From assembly GCA_947259115.1 (NCBI GenBank), contig CAMYKS010000005.1, forward strand, positions 126,410 through 190,409: DNA of 64,000 nt, in the 5' to 3' direction. Position 1 is the stretch's first letter. Every line of letters starts with the position of its first letter. Positions 53,149 to 62,944 of this stretch are shown here, piece after piece. Position numbers and translations under genes: made by a program. Below the pieces are notes generated by a model, which saw only the letters and a list, made by a program, of their open reading frames with translations, searched no databases and was not told the DNA's origin. This DNA comes from an uncultured Desulfobulbaceae bacterium. GTDB taxonomy: Bacteria > Desulfobacterota > Desulfobulbia > Desulfobulbales > BM004.

Positions 53149-54696
53149 TCAAGCCTTGTCAGATAATTTAAGGGGAGCAACCAGGGTAACCATGGTTCCC
53201 TTGCCTTTCTGTGAATCCACCTCTACCTGCCCCCCGAGGTGACGTATTCTTTCTGTGATGTTAAAGAGCCCGAACTGCTGCTCTTTGTAAGGCCGCTCCG
53301 TTTTCGTTTTCGGACTGAACCCTATGCCGTCATCTGTAACCCTGATGCGGAGATTTTTCTTGTTGACCTTTATGGTTATTTTTATTTTATGCGCCTGGGC
53401 ATGCTTAACGATATTAACGAGCAGTTCCCGCACTGAACGGAAAAGAACAATTTCAATGTCCTGGCTCAAGGGTTTGTGCTTACTGTCAGTTTCAACGGTA
53501 CACTTCAGTTTATGTTTGAGCTGAAACTGTTCTGCCAGCCAGTCTATGGCGGCAACCAGGCCAAGTTCATAGAGAACCGGCGGGCTTAATTCAAAGGTAA
53601 GGGAACGGGTGTCCTGAATAGTCTGCTTTACCAGTTCCTTGATGTCATCTATCTGACGGATGCAATCAGGATCTTGCAGATTATCACGCAACTCAAAACA
53701 ACGCATTTTAATGACAGAGAGCGTCTGCCCGATCTGATCATGCAAATCCGTAGCAATGGAACGCCTCTCGCGTTCCTCCACCAGTGTCAATTCAGAGGCA
53801 AGGGATTGCAGTTTTTCCTGATACATTAAGAGTTTGGTTTCCGCTCTCTTACGTTCGGTGACATCATCGTAGACATCGACAATCTCACCGGAAGGAAGCC
53901 TGTAGACATAATTTTCCTTCCATATTTTCAGATCATCATCTTTATAAATTGCCACCGGGTGGTATTCCGGCTTCCCTGTTTTAAACACTCTTCTAAAGGT
54001 GTCCAGCAAGCCATATTTTTCAACTGACGGGATAACCTCTTCGAAATTCCTGCCGACAATATTCTCTTTCTTCAGGTGTTCAATGCGTTCAGCTGCCCGG
54101 TTGAAGTCTATGAAAACAAATTCCTTGCCATGGTTTATTGCTTCAAAAACAGCCACGCCGCTGCTCATATTGTTAAACAGCTCTCGGTGCCTGGCCTCGC
54201 TTTTTTCCAGTGCCTCCTCCACTTTGCGCAGAGCGTCAATATTACGTATGGCGAGAACAAAATGCTGTTCCTGATCCAGGGGCATGGTCATAACTGAGAG
54301 TAAACCGGTTTTGACCATGCCTTTAGAGTCAATAAAACTTGTCTCCTGATTAATAACAGGCCCCCTTTTCTCAATGGAGCCCAGCAGCTGTTTCTGCTCT
54401 TCAGTATCCTGCCAGGCAGACACTCCTATAAAAGTTTTACCGATAATATCTTCTTTTGCATACCCGAGGAAAAGAGAGAACATCTCGTTGATATCTGTAT
54501 AGACTCTGTTCTTAGCCCTGATAATGGCGACGGAGTCGGGGCTTGTTAAAAATGCATAGCGAAACCGTTTCTGGCTCCTGGCCACTGTTTCCCGGGCATG
54601 GGAATCTCTGGTGGAAAAATCAGGCTGCCCAGCAGGCATACTGCCTGACTTTGCAGGGTTAGTATGCGCGGTTTTGGCTGAAGCAATATTTTTCAT
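53149..54696 (-). CDS. PAS-containing sensor kinase, NarX/HisKA_3 type
   Basis: A 515-residue kinase with no membrane helix. Two PAS domains are visible (PDSVAIIRAKNRVYTDINEMF and MSSGVAVFEAINHGKEFVFIDFNRA), then a HisKA_3 phosphorylation helix (VEERERRSIATDLHDQIGQTLSVIKM) and an ATP-binding domain (RVTDDGIGFSPK, GLFNITERIRHLGGQVEV). It forms a cognate pair with the NarL-type regulator gene it overlaps. PAS domains often sense small ligands or redox state; the ligand is not visible. Confidence 0.9.
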   Translation of the reverse strand: MKNIASAKTAHTNPAKSGSMPAGQPDFSTRDSHARETVARSQKRFRYAFLTSPDSVAIIRAKNRVYTDINEMFSLFLGYAKEDIIGKTFIGVSAWQDTEEQKQLLGSIEKRGPVINQETSFIDSKGMVKTGLLSVMTMPLDQEQHFVLAIRNIDALRKVEEALEKSEARHRELFNNMSSGVAVFEAINHGKEFVFIDFNRAAERIEHLKKENIVGRNFEEVIPSVEKYGLLDTFRRVFKTGKPEYHPVAIYKDDDLKIWKENYVYRLPSGEIVDVYDDVTERKRAETKLLMYQEKLQSLASELTLVEERERRSIATDLHDQIGQTLSVIKMRCFELRDNLQDPDCIRQIDDIKELVKQTIQDTRSLTFELSPPVLYELGLVAAIDWLAEQFQLKHKLKCTVETDSKHKPLSQDIEIVLFRSVRELLVNIVKHAQAHKIKITIKVNKKNLRIRVTDDGIGFSPKTKTERPYKEQQFGLFNITERIRHLGGQVEVDSQKGKGTMVTLVAPLKLSDKA

Positions 54697-54972
54697 AATG
54701 AGTGTATACCTGTGCTGAAATCTCCGAATCCGGCAGGGAGGATCAATACCCTGTTGCGCATTCTCCCTCTTTCAGCTAACATTCTTTACCATCGAACTCG
54801 AAAAAATTACAATATTTTTTGAAAAAACATTGGGATAACCAGTTCAGGTTAACCATTGATAAACGAGTGACCAATTTCACCAGAAATATTATAACGGACT
54901 AATTTATTTGTTTTTTTGTGTTTTGCCTTATAAAACCGGATGCGTTCCGGTTAGAATCAAAGGTGCGATGCC
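54697..54972. promoter_or_regulatory. Divergent promoter region
   Basis: 276 bp between the kinase gene (minus) and the CheY-like gene (plus). It is A/T-rich, with no gene; both promoters should lie here. Confidence 0.4.
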
Positions 54973-55338
54973 ATGCCAAAATATGTTTTGATCGTTGATG
55001 ACGTTCCCAATATCGTTTTATCCCTTGTGTTTCTTATGAAAAAAGAAGGGTATGAGGTGCATTCTGTTAGCAATGGTGAAGAGGCCATGGACGCTGTTGC
55101 TGAAAAAATTCCTGACTTGATTCTTCTGGATGTGATGATGCCCAGAAAGGACGGCTATGAAGTCTGCCAGGAACTGCGCGCTAAACCGGAATGGAAAGAT
55201 ATAAAAATTTTAATGCTTACTGCCAAGGGACGGGATGTGGAACGGGAAAAAGGTCTGGCTCTCGGAGCGGATGATTATGTAACCAAACCCTTCGCCACCC
55301 AGGAACTCGTTGAAAAAGTAAAAGCTTTGCTTTCCTGA
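54973..55338 (+). CDS. Single-domain CheY-like response regulator
   Basis: A 121-residue receiver domain: VLIVDDVPNI (acidic pair), LILLDVMMPRKDGYE (phosphoacceptor), ILMLTAKGRD (Thr), VTKPFATQELVEKV (Lys). It ends with a short helix and has no output domain. AAGGTG lies 8 bases before the ATG. It lies before the PAS gene and the SSS sensor kinase on the same strand, so it could accept phosphate from that kinase. Confidence 0.92.
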   Translation: MPKYVLIVDDVPNIVLSLVFLMKKEGYEVHSVSNGEEAMDAVAEKIPDLILLDVMMPRKDGYEVCQELRAKPEWKDIKILMLTAKGRDVEREKGLALGADDYVTKPFATQELVEKVKALLS

Positions 55339-55413
55339 AAAAGTAAATCTTTTTTTCAGTCACGAACCCTTTTACTGACCGTTGCACATAACATTTGATG
55401 CAGGCTTACCCAT

Positions 55414-56427
55414 ATGGACCATGGAGCCCTCCTAAAAACACTACTGCATGAATTGCAAGAAGGCGTAATCGTCTGTGATCCTGACGCAAAGATAACCCTC
55501 TTTAACCGGGCTGCTGCAGATCTGTTTTGCAGGGGTCAGTCACTGTGCAGGGGCACATCGCTATACGACCTGTGTACCCGGCCTCCGCTTGAACAGGCCT
55601 TAAGCCTTCTACGATTTCAACATGACCTCAACAACCAACCTGAAACTCCCCCCTATATCCAGTTCATAAATGCATCAATCAGCCAGGAGCATTTTTATCG
55701 CTGCCGAGTGAGCTTGCTGCCCTCCGTGACTGCAGCAGAAGGTTCTTTTGTCATTATTTTTGAGGATATTACGGCCTGGTATATCCCCGACAATCCGCTT
55801 TATATGAAAATTGAAGAGTTTCGGTCCCCCATGACAAATCTGCGGGCAGCTGTGGAAAACCTGACAGAATACCCGGAGATGTCACCGGTCATGCGCAGCG
55901 CCTTTGAGAATGTCCTGGTACAGGAATCACTTAGCCTGACAGAAGCCTTCAATTCCTTTGCCAGCTCCTGCCGAGTTATTATGCAGACACAGAATCATCT
56001 GGCTGCGATGAATACTGAAGTACTTTTCGGATATGTGGCACAGCACCTGCAAGCTAATAATATTTCTGTCGCTGCTTCACCTGATCAAACCATCGGGGCG
56101 GAAGTCGATATTTTCGGCCTCCTTCTGGTGCTTGATTTCCTGGTCAACTGGATCTTGCAGGACCAAAAGGAATTCAGCCTTTCCTGTGCTGCCCATATCG
56201 GTAAACATTTTATATATTTTGATCTTCTCTGGCCCGGCCCTTTCATACCGACTACTGTCGTTGAAAAAATACTGGCAGAAATACCGGCGTACAGCATCGG
56301 AGGAATGACCGTTGGCGCCATCCTCCACTCCATGGACGGAGATATCTGGAGCCCGCAGCAAGAAAATTCACAAAGCTCCTTACGCCTGGCATTGCCAATT
56401 GCCGGAAAGGCCGACAAATCCACTTAA
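55414..56427 (+). CDS. PAS-domain protein with degenerate histidine-kinase-like region
   Basis: A PAS domain (LQEGVIVCDPDAKITLFNRAAADLF) starts the 337-residue protein. The place where a kinase would have HELRxPL reads KIEEFRSPMTNLRAAVENL, so the phosphoaccepting His is missing, and I cannot find the N-box or G-box. It therefore cannot act as a normal kinase. In related clusters a PAS plus such a helix is fused to a DnaQ-like exonuclease; here the exonuclease gene is separate (59397). The C-terminal end is a beta-rich region of unknown role. Probably a partner of the SSS sensor kinase. Confidence 0.65.
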   Translation: MDHGALLKTLLHELQEGVIVCDPDAKITLFNRAAADLFCRGQSLCRGTSLYDLCTRPPLEQALSLLRFQHDLNNQPETPPYIQFINASISQEHFYRCRVSLLPSVTAAEGSFVIIFEDITAWYIPDNPLYMKIEEFRSPMTNLRAAVENLTEYPEMSPVMRSAFENVLVQESLSLTEAFNSFASSCRVIMQTQNHLAAMNTEVLFGYVAQHLQANNISVAASPDQTIGAEVDIFGLLLVLDFLVNWILQDQKEFSLSCAAHIGKHFIYFDLLWPGPFIPTTVVEKILAEIPAYSIGGMTVGAILHSMDGDIWSPQQENSQSSLRLALPIAGKADKST

Positions 56428-56433
56428 GAGGTT

Positions 56434-56682
56434 ATGCCCATGTCCCCGGTAAGAAGAAAGATCCAACGGTTGCTGGTGCTTTTTGCCTTTGGCTGCATTG
56501 CATTCAATTATCCCCTGCTGGCTGTTTTCAGCAAAACCGCCTTGTGGTTCGGCATCCCGGCACTCTATCTCTATCTCTTTGCAGTGTGGGTTCTTTTCGT
56601 CGTGTTTATTGCCATTGTGACCGAAACGAAAAAACTGCCCAGAACATCATTTCCACCTCTCTTCAGCAGGAAGTCAGAGTAA
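56434..56682 (+). CDS. Small membrane protein upstream of the SSS sensor kinase
   Basis: 82 residues with two membrane helices (about 12-30 and 38-62) and basic ends. Proteins of this shape regularly precede SSS-family sensor kinases, and here the kinase starts 1 bp after this gene. It is probably an accessory subunit of that sensor. It follows the PAS gene by 6 bp, so four genes (CheY-like, PAS, this one, SSS kinase) are one transcript. Confidence 0.7.
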   Translation: MPMSPVRRKIQRLLVLFAFGCIAFNYPLLAVFSKTALWFGIPALYLYLFAVWVLFVVFIAIVTETKKLPRTSFPPLFSRKSE

Positions 56683-56683
56683 C

Positions 56684-59389
56684 ATGCTGCAGGAATGGGT
56701 CATACTCCTTGTCTCTCTCTGCTACCTGGGAACCCTCTTTGCCATAGCTTATTACGCGGACTGGCGATCTGACCGGGGCAAGTCTGTCATTTCAAACCCG
56801 TATATCTATACACTGTCCATCGCCGTATACTGCACGGCCTGGACATTTTACGGTTCTGTGGGCCGGGCTGCAGAAACCGGTGTCGGCTTCATGCCAATAT
56901 ACCTGGGGCCGACCCTCATGGCTGCTTTATGGTGGTTTCTGCTGCGTAAAATGATCCGCATTGCCAAGGTATACCGCATCACCTCCATTGCTGACTTTCT
57001 GGCCTCACGATACGGCAAAAGTCCCCTCATCGGCGGCCTGGTTACGGTCATTGCAGTTGTCGGCATCATGCCTTACATTTCGCTGCAGCTCAAGGCTGTA
57101 TCCACGAGTTATACGGTAATGCTGCATTACCCTGACCTTGCCATGATCCAGGAGCACAAGACTTCCATTTGGACTGACAATGCCTTTTCCGTTGCCATGA
57201 TAATGGCCGCCTTTGCCATTCTTTTCGGGACTCGCCATATTGATGCCACAGAGCGCCATGAGGGCATGGTTGCCGCCATTGCCTTTGAGTCAGTGGTCAA
57301 GCTGCTGGCCTTCAGCGCTGCCGGCATCTATATTACCTTTATAATGTTTGACGGGCCTTTAGATCTTTTTGAATGGGTCTCACATTATCCCGAAACCTCC
57401 AGGCTCATGCAGCTTGAAGTCCTGCCCGGAGGCTACAGCAACTGGCTTACCCTGACCTTTCTCTCCATGATGGCAATAATGTTTCTTCCCCGGCAATTCC
57501 AGGTGCTGGTGGTGGAAAATGTTAATGAGGAACATGTCAGGAAGGCCGCCTGGCTTTTTCCCCTTTATCTTCTGGCCATCAACATTTTTGTGCTGCCCAT
57601 TGCCTTTGCCGGAATGCTCCTGTTTCCGGAAGGCAATGTTGATCCGGACATTTTTGTCCTGGCCCTGCCCCTGACGGAAGGCCAGAACATTCTGGCGCTC
57701 TTTGTCTATTTGGGAGGCCTGTCTGCGGCCACAGGCATGGTCATTGTTGCAACCATTGCGCTTTCCACCATGCTGTGCAATGACCTGGTCATGCCTGTTT
57801 TACTGAGGATGCTTGCCATCCAGCAGGTGGACCTGAGCCGCGTCCTGCTTTTCATCCGGCGCTGCAGCATTGTGGCTGTCCTGTTGCTCGGATACCTTTA
57901 TTACCGGTTTATTGGCGAATCATACACCCTTGCTACCATGGGCCTGGTTTCCTTTGCCGCTGCGGCACAATTCAGCCCGGCAATCATGTTCGGGGTTTTC
58001 TGGAAAGATGCCAGCCGTCGGGCGGCAATATGCGGCCTGTTGGCAGGTTTCCTGGTATGGTTTTACACCCTGCTTCTTCCTTCATTTGCCAGGTCCGGCT
58101 GGCTTCCTGTTTCCTTTCTTGAGCTTGGCCCCTTCGGCATCGAGTTACTAAAACCATATCAGCTTTTTGGCCTCAATATGTTTGACCCGATTACCCATTC
58201 GGTTTTCTGGAGCATGCTTGTTAACGCCGGGCTCCTGGTCTCCATTTCTCTCCTTGACAGACAAAACACCATGGACCGGATACAGGCTTCTCTCTTTGTC
58301 GATGTATACCGGCACAGTGGTGACACGCACCTGTGGAAGGGCAAAGCCATGATCACAGAACTCAAGGACCTGGTTGCCCGTTTTATAGGACCACTCCAGT
58401 CTGAAAGGGCCTTTGCCAGCTATTCCAACATACACAAGATCAATTTTTCAAAAGACATGCAGGCCGATGCCGAATTGGTCGAGTTTGCCGAAAGGTTGCT
58501 GTCCGGAGCCATTGGTGCTGCATCGGCCCGTGTCATGGTGTCCTCCGTGGTTGAAGGCGAGGAAATCAGCCCCGAGGGTGTTATGAAAATAATTGACGAA
58601 ACTTCCCAGGTGCTTGAATACAGTCATCAGCTCGAAGAAAAATCAATTGAACTTGAAGCTGCCACCAAAGAACTGCAGGAAGCAAACAGGAGACTCAAGG
58701 AGCTTGACCGCTTAAAGGATGAGTTCGTCTCAACTGTGAGCCATGAGCTGCGTACCCCTCTGACTTCGGTTCGGGCCTTTTCAGAAATCCTGCATGACAA
58801 CGCGGATATGGGGCAGGAGGAACGCCAGAAGTACCTGGATATCATGGTTAAAGAAACCGAGCGCCTCACCAGGCTCATTAACGAGGTTCTTGACCTGGCC
58901 AAGATTGAATCCGGCCGGGCCGACTGGTACATGGAAAATATTGACCTGACAGAGGTACTAGGAGAAGCTGTTACCGCAACCAGCCAGCTTTTTCGCGAAA
59001 GGTCGGTTGCCATTATCGAGCTGCTGCCGACATTTCCCGTTACTGTATTTGCTGACAGGGACAGAATTATCCAGGTAGTGATCAACCTGCTGTCCAATGC
59101 GGCGAAATTCAGCCCTCCGGAGAAGGGAGAGGTGACTGTCCGCCTCTACTTCAAGGAGAGAGAAATCCGGGTTGAGATTGCTGACAACGGACCAGGCATC
59201 CATCCCGACGAACAGCAGAAAATATTTGAAAAATTTAAACAGATAACCGACCTCAGGGACGGCAAGCCAAAAGGGACGGGCCTGGGCCTGGCCATTTCCC
59301 GCAGGATCATTGAATACCACAACGGTAAAATATGGGTTGAAAGCACACCCGGTGAAGGCTCGAAATTTATCTTCTCCATCCCCGATTAG
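56684..59389 (+). CDS. Sodium:solute symporter-fused sensor histidine kinase (CbrA-like)
   Basis: A 901-residue protein. The first 530 residues form an SSS transporter domain of about 13 helices (VYCTAWTFYGSVGRAAETGVGF, RITSIADFLASRYGKS, TMGLVSFAAAAQFSPAIMFG). A coiled coil follows (YSHQLEEKSIELEAATKELQE), then the kinase: VSTVSHELRTPLTSVRAFSEIL with the His, LLSNAAKFSP (N-box), IADNGPGIHPDEQQ, and GTGLGLAISRRIIEYHNG (G-boxes). All catalytic residues are present. Such sensors couple uptake of an organic acid or amino acid to signalling (CbrA, MxtR). It ends 7 bp before the exonuclease gene on the other strand. Confidence 0.92.
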   Translation: MLQEWVILLVSLCYLGTLFAIAYYADWRSDRGKSVISNPYIYTLSIAVYCTAWTFYGSVGRAAETGVGFMPIYLGPTLMAALWWFLLRKMIRIAKVYRITSIADFLASRYGKSPLIGGLVTVIAVVGIMPYISLQLKAVSTSYTVMLHYPDLAMIQEHKTSIWTDNAFSVAMIMAAFAILFGTRHIDATERHEGMVAAIAFESVVKLLAFSAAGIYITFIMFDGPLDLFEWVSHYPETSRLMQLEVLPGGYSNWLTLTFLSMMAIMFLPRQFQVLVVENVNEEHVRKAAWLFPLYLLAINIFVLPIAFAGMLLFPEGNVDPDIFVLALPLTEGQNILALFVYLGGLSAATGMVIVATIALSTMLCNDLVMPVLLRMLAIQQVDLSRVLLFIRRCSIVAVLLLGYLYYRFIGESYTLATMGLVSFAAAAQFSPAIMFGVFWKDASRRAAICGLLAGFLVWFYTLLLPSFARSGWLPVSFLELGPFGIELLKPYQLFGLNMFDPITHSVFWSMLVNAGLLVSISLLDRQNTMDRIQASLFVDVYRHSGDTHLWKGKAMITELKDLVARFIGPLQSERAFASYSNIHKINFSKDMQADAELVEFAERLLSGAIGAASARVMVSSVVEGEEISPEGVMKIIDETSQVLEYSHQLEEKSIELEAATKELQEANRRLKELDRLKDEFVSTVSHELRTPLTSVRAFSEILHDNADMGQEERQKYLDIMVKETERLTRLINEVLDLAKIESGRADWYMENIDLTEVLGEAVTATSQLFRERSVAIIELLPTFPVTVFADRDRIIQVVINLLSNAAKFSPPEKGEVTVRLYFKEREIRVEIADNGPGIHPDEQQKIFEKFKQITDLRDGKPKGTGLGLAISRRIIEYHNGKIWVESTPGEGSKFIFSIPD

Positions 59390-59396
59390 ACTGACC

Positions 59397-60101
59397 TTAG
59401 GGTCTTGCTACCTTGAGCAGTTCTTTAAGGGTTTTCACGCCGCATTCAGGCAAAAACGGTGCAAAGCGCTGAAAAAGCTGGGCCGTAATATAGGCATCGC
59501 TAAAGGCATTATGCGCCTTGCCTCCGTCCACCCCGTATTTCTTTGCCATGGAAAAAAGATCTGATTTCATGGTCATGCCCTGGTGATGCCTGGCAAATTT
59601 CGAGTCGTTTTCATAGAGCCAGTCGTGCAGGGTCGATGTATCCAGGGCGGGGTTTTTCAGTGAGACGCCAAATGCCTGCTGCAGGGGCTTACTGACAAAA
59701 TGAAGGTCAATATGGACAAAATGGCCAATGAGTACTGCATCACCGACAAATTTGACAAAATCGCCAATAACTTCGAGTAGATTCTCGGCACATTCCAGGT
59801 CCGTGTGGGTGAGTTCGTGCACCACCACGCTTTTGTGCTTCAATTCACACTCTGGCTTGACTAACCGGTAAAAGGTCTTGGCAGGTAGAATTGTAGTGCC
59901 TCGCAGCTTGACAGCACCTATGGAAATAATGGCGTCCTGCTTAAAGTCAAGGCCGGTCAGCTCCGTGTCAAAGGCAACAAAGTCAGTTTCGTTTATGGGG
60001 CTTTTCGGATCAAAACGTTTTTTAAGATTCTGCTGTCTCTGCAGCCAGTCTGGGAGTTCTGCCCTTGGCTGCCCCAGTATCCTTTTGATAAAAGAGGTCA
60101 C
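59397..60101 (-). CDS. DnaQ-like 3'-5' exonuclease
   Basis: A DEDDh exonuclease of 234 residues. Exo I is VAFDTELTGLD (D-x-E), Exo II has HFVHIDLHF, Exo III is HNAFSDAYIT with the His. Like other members near DUF294 genes it overlaps the DUF294 gene before it by 4 bp. It should degrade DNA or RNA ends in the cytoplasm; its job in this cluster is unknown. It is not the DNA polymerase III epsilon subunit because that lies elsewhere and has a different C-terminus. Confidence 0.88.
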   Translation of the reverse strand: MTSFIKRILGQPRAELPDWLQRQQNLKKRFDPKSPINETDFVAFDTELTGLDFKQDAIISIGAVKLRGTTILPAKTFYRLVKPECELKHKSVVVHELTHTDLECAENLLEVIGDFVKFVGDAVLIGHFVHIDLHFVSKPLQQAFGVSLKNPALDTSTLHDWLYENDSKFARHHQGMTMKSDLFSMAKKYGVDGGKAHNAFSDAYITAQLFQRFAPFLPECGVKTLKELLKVARP

Positions 60102-61981
60102 GGCAGCACCTTGCCACTCCAGTAATTGCCTTCAATATCTTCATACAGCCTCGCTGTTAATTGAAAGGACTCCTTGAGCGTCTTTCTCTCAAAACTGGTA
60201 AGGCTGTCCGGATTGATGAAGTTACCAGGCAGTCCTCCCTCTTCAGCCTGGTGCAGTTGGCTGTGTATCAGCAGGGCATTGAGGTACCCGAAAGCCTGGA
60301 TCATATCCTCGGCCACCTTAAAACCATGCCTGGAACTCAGCTCATGCAGGCGCCCCAGGGTTGAATGCCGCATTACCCCTTTTTCTAATCCATAAATCCT
60401 GGCACAGCCCACAAGGGGCTTTATGCCTCTTTCGTAAAGGTTGAGCTTGTTTTTATGCTCCCCTCCTTTTTCCACTACAAAATCCTTAAAAAATCCCAGG
60501 GGAGGCTTTTTCTGCAGTGTATCTGCTGCAAGTGCCTCCATGAGCCCACGGGAATGAGCGGCACGGTTTATAAGATACTGCCGCAGGGTGTTCACCCTGT
60601 CATGTTCGCCTCTTATGGCGCGCATATCAAAAAAGCCCGTGTCACGACCGGTCCCAGCCCCGGTCCCCCACCTCTTAAACTGTTTCTGCCAGGTAGAGGC
60701 CCCCTGGATATTCTCCGTTTTTATGCATTGCTCTGCACCGGTGAGGTCACATGCCAGCATGGAACTGTTCAGTGTTTCGGCCAGCAGCTTGAAATACGTG
60801 TCAACCTGTCGCTTTAGTTCCGGTGAGATCACATCCTGATAGACAACGCCCATTTTGACCTTAAAGCTCAAGGTCAACTCATGCCTGCCGCCTCCGCCAA
60901 AGAAAAAAAGCGTATAGGGAACAGGAGGGTCTCCGTTTTCTTCTGTGAAAATATCAACAACCGTATTGCTGATTTTTTCCATCAACTCGGTGATCAAACC
61001 GGTAATATTATGAGGCCTGGCACCATGGCGCAGGAGGGAGGACACCGCTTTATAGAATTTCGGGGCAGTATCCCGCAACTCCTCAATGGTTTTAATCTGG
61101 CCGATCTCCTTCACAAGTATGGTGGGCGATGATCCCTGGAAAAGCATGAAATCGTGGTTGGTTAACATGCCTTTCAGCTTTTCACCCTCTAAAACAAGTA
61201 TATGGTGGATCCTGTTGCGGATCATCCGCAACAGTGCCTCAAAGCAGTTCTCCTCTGAATCTATGGTAATAAGAGGGGTGTTCATAATGGCTTTAACTGG
61301 ATTGGCCACATCTCTCGCTTCTGCAACAACCTTTTCCCTGAAATCGCGGTCCGTAACCATACCAAGGGGCAGGCCTGCTGAATCTACGACCACCAGCGAA
61401 CTGATTTTATGTGTCGCCATTTCAAGGGCTGCCTGCTGAATGGAAATATCCGGCAAAATAGTTTTGGGCTCTGTACGGACAATGTCTTTTACTTTTGTAC
61501 TGAACAGCAGTTGTTCTCCGGTTGTCCCTCCGGTATATGCCTTGCGTGTCTCTTCATAGGTCTTGTCGAGCAGATTGACAAAAAATGACTTGAGAAAGTA
61601 ATCATTTACCTCTGGATTTTTCTGCAGGACGCCCAGGACAGTATTTTTGGGTATCTGGTAGCAGATGGTATCTTCAATGGCAATGACATTGTTCCTGGAA
61701 CGGTCGCCACTGAGCAATGACAGCATGCCAAAATGTTCCCCCTCACTCCTCAGATCAACCACGACTTCTTCATCAGTTTCCGAAGTTTGGTAGACTTTAA
61801 CGCCCCCTTTCTTGATGACCCCAAGAAATTCGCTTGGAGGACCGTCCTGCAGGAGAATTTTCTCTCCCTTGGGATAGTATTCCATGGAAATGTCATCGAT
61901 CATCTCCTCCAAAGTCTCATGGGAGAGCTGGTTCAAGGGCATGACATTTTTAAAAAAATCTATGATCTCGTCTTTAAGCAT
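60098..61981 (-). CDS. cNMP-binding/CBS/DUF294 signalling protein
   Basis: A 628-residue cytoplasmic protein with a cNMP-binding domain (MEYYPKGEKILLQDGPPSEF, GEHFGMLSLLSGDRSRNNV), a CBS pair (LPDISIQQAALEMATHKISSLVVVDSAG, GMVTDRDFREKVVAE), the DUF294 nucleotidyltransferase-like domain (FFFGGGGRHELTLSFKVKMG; the GSxGR is replaced by GGGGR) and its C-terminal helices. Altered catalytic residues suggest a regulatory role. I start at the ATG at 61981; a TTG 6 codons earlier falls in the Shine-Dalgarno (GAGGAA). It is paralogous to the gene at 45109 and translationally coupled to the exonuclease gene. Confidence 0.85.
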   Translation of the reverse strand: MLKDEIIDFFKNVMPLNQLSHETLEEMIDDISMEYYPKGEKILLQDGPPSEFLGVIKKGGVKVYQTSETDEEVVVDLRSEGEHFGMLSLLSGDRSRNNVIAIEDTICYQIPKNTVLGVLQKNPEVNDYFLKSFFVNLLDKTYEETRKAYTGGTTGEQLLFSTKVKDIVRTEPKTILPDISIQQAALEMATHKISSLVVVDSAGLPLGMVTDRDFREKVVAEARDVANPVKAIMNTPLITIDSEENCFEALLRMIRNRIHHILVLEGEKLKGMLTNHDFMLFQGSSPTILVKEIGQIKTIEELRDTAPKFYKAVSSLLRHGARPHNITGLITELMEKISNTVVDIFTEENGDPPVPYTLFFFGGGGRHELTLSFKVKMGVVYQDVISPELKRQVDTYFKLLAETLNSSMLACDLTGAEQCIKTENIQGASTWQKQFKRWGTGAGTGRDTGFFDMRAIRGEHDRVNTLRQYLINRAAHSRGLMEALAADTLQKKPPLGFFKDFVVEKGGEHKNKLNLYERGIKPLVGCARIYGLEKGVMRHSTLGRLHELSSRHGFKVAEDMIQAFGYLNALLIHSQLHQAEEGGLPGNFINPDSLTSFERKTLKESFQLTARLYEDIEGNYWSGKVLP

Positions 61982-61999
61982 GTGCAAGCAATTCCTCAA

Positions 62000-62320
62000 G
62001 GAAATAAAACGCTATGAAAAACAAACAGAAACTCCCAAACATCTCTTTTAAACCCATTACTCTCATGATGCCAATAATCTGTTTTTTGGGCAAGACATAA
62101 CTCCCGAAATTTTTTAAACAATACCAGCCTGTATATTTCGCTTGTAAAGTTTAATCTACGGATTTATTTTCTTCCTGTCATTTAAAATACTCTTGATAAA
62201 GTCAAAGCAGGGGGTATACTGAATTGTTATGCAATGTTCCAGTCTGCTTTCTGGGAGCTTTTACAACTGAGTAGTTCATTTCAGGAGCGGAATTAATTAA
62301 TTTTCATATGGGAAAGTACA
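62000..62320. other. Gene-free divergent region
   Basis: About 320 bp between the DUF294 gene (minus) and the isochorismatase-family gene (plus). It should hold both promoters. I see no strong hairpin or repeat. Confidence 0.4.
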
Positions 62321-62884
62321 ATGCAAGGAAAATATGATTTGTTGACTCCGCAACGCTGCTGCCTCATGATCGTAGATCCGCAGGAACGCCTCATGGCAGC
62401 CATTTACAAGGCTGAACGGGTGGTACGCCATGCACGTTTGCTTATTCACTGCGCCAAAACCCTTGAAATCCCTATCCTGGCTACGACGCAATACAAGAAG
62501 GGGCTTGGCCCCTTTGTGCCGGAGCTGGAGGAACTGTTGTCTGATGTCCCCTGTATTGACAAGATAGAGTTTAACGGTTTTGCCAACCCTGCAGTCAGCA
62601 ACATGATGAACTCGCTGCCGAAAACGGTTGATACTATCCTGCTCACCGGGGCAGAGGCGCATATCTGTATCTTCCAGACAGCCCTGGGGGCACTCCAGGC
62701 CGGTTATCAACCCTGGATCGCAGCAGATGCCGTATCTTCAAGAAAAAAAAGAAATGCCACGTTGGCTATAAACAGAATGCAGTCCTTGGGCCTGACTGTC
62801 GGGCCCACAGAAATGGCGGTGTATGAACTGCTGCACAAGGCAGGAAGCCCTGCTTTCAAGGCAATGCTGCCCCATTTGAAATAA
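62321..62884 (+). CDS. Isochorismatase-family cysteine hydrolase
   Basis: A 187-residue hydrolase of the isochorismatase/nicotinamidase superfamily. The catalytic triad is visible: Asp in MIVDPQERL, Lys in CIDKIEFNGFA and Cys in TGAEAHICIFQTAL. The substrate is probably a small amide or vinyl ether; the form resembles YcaC-like members. It lies 60 bp before alaS on the same strand; a shared transcript is possible. Confidence 0.85.
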   Translation: MQGKYDLLTPQRCCLMIVDPQERLMAAIYKAERVVRHARLLIHCAKTLEIPILATTQYKKGLGPFVPELEELLSDVPCIDKIEFNGFANPAVSNMMNSLPKTVDTILLTGAEAHICIFQTALGALQAGYQPWIAADAVSSRKKRNATLAINRMQSLGLTVGPTEMAVYELLHKAGSPAFKAMLPHLK

Positions 62885-62944
62885 ATATACTTTGCATCAT
62901 AATTACATTACTCCTGCACAATTTAAAATTACTGGAATCAGATT

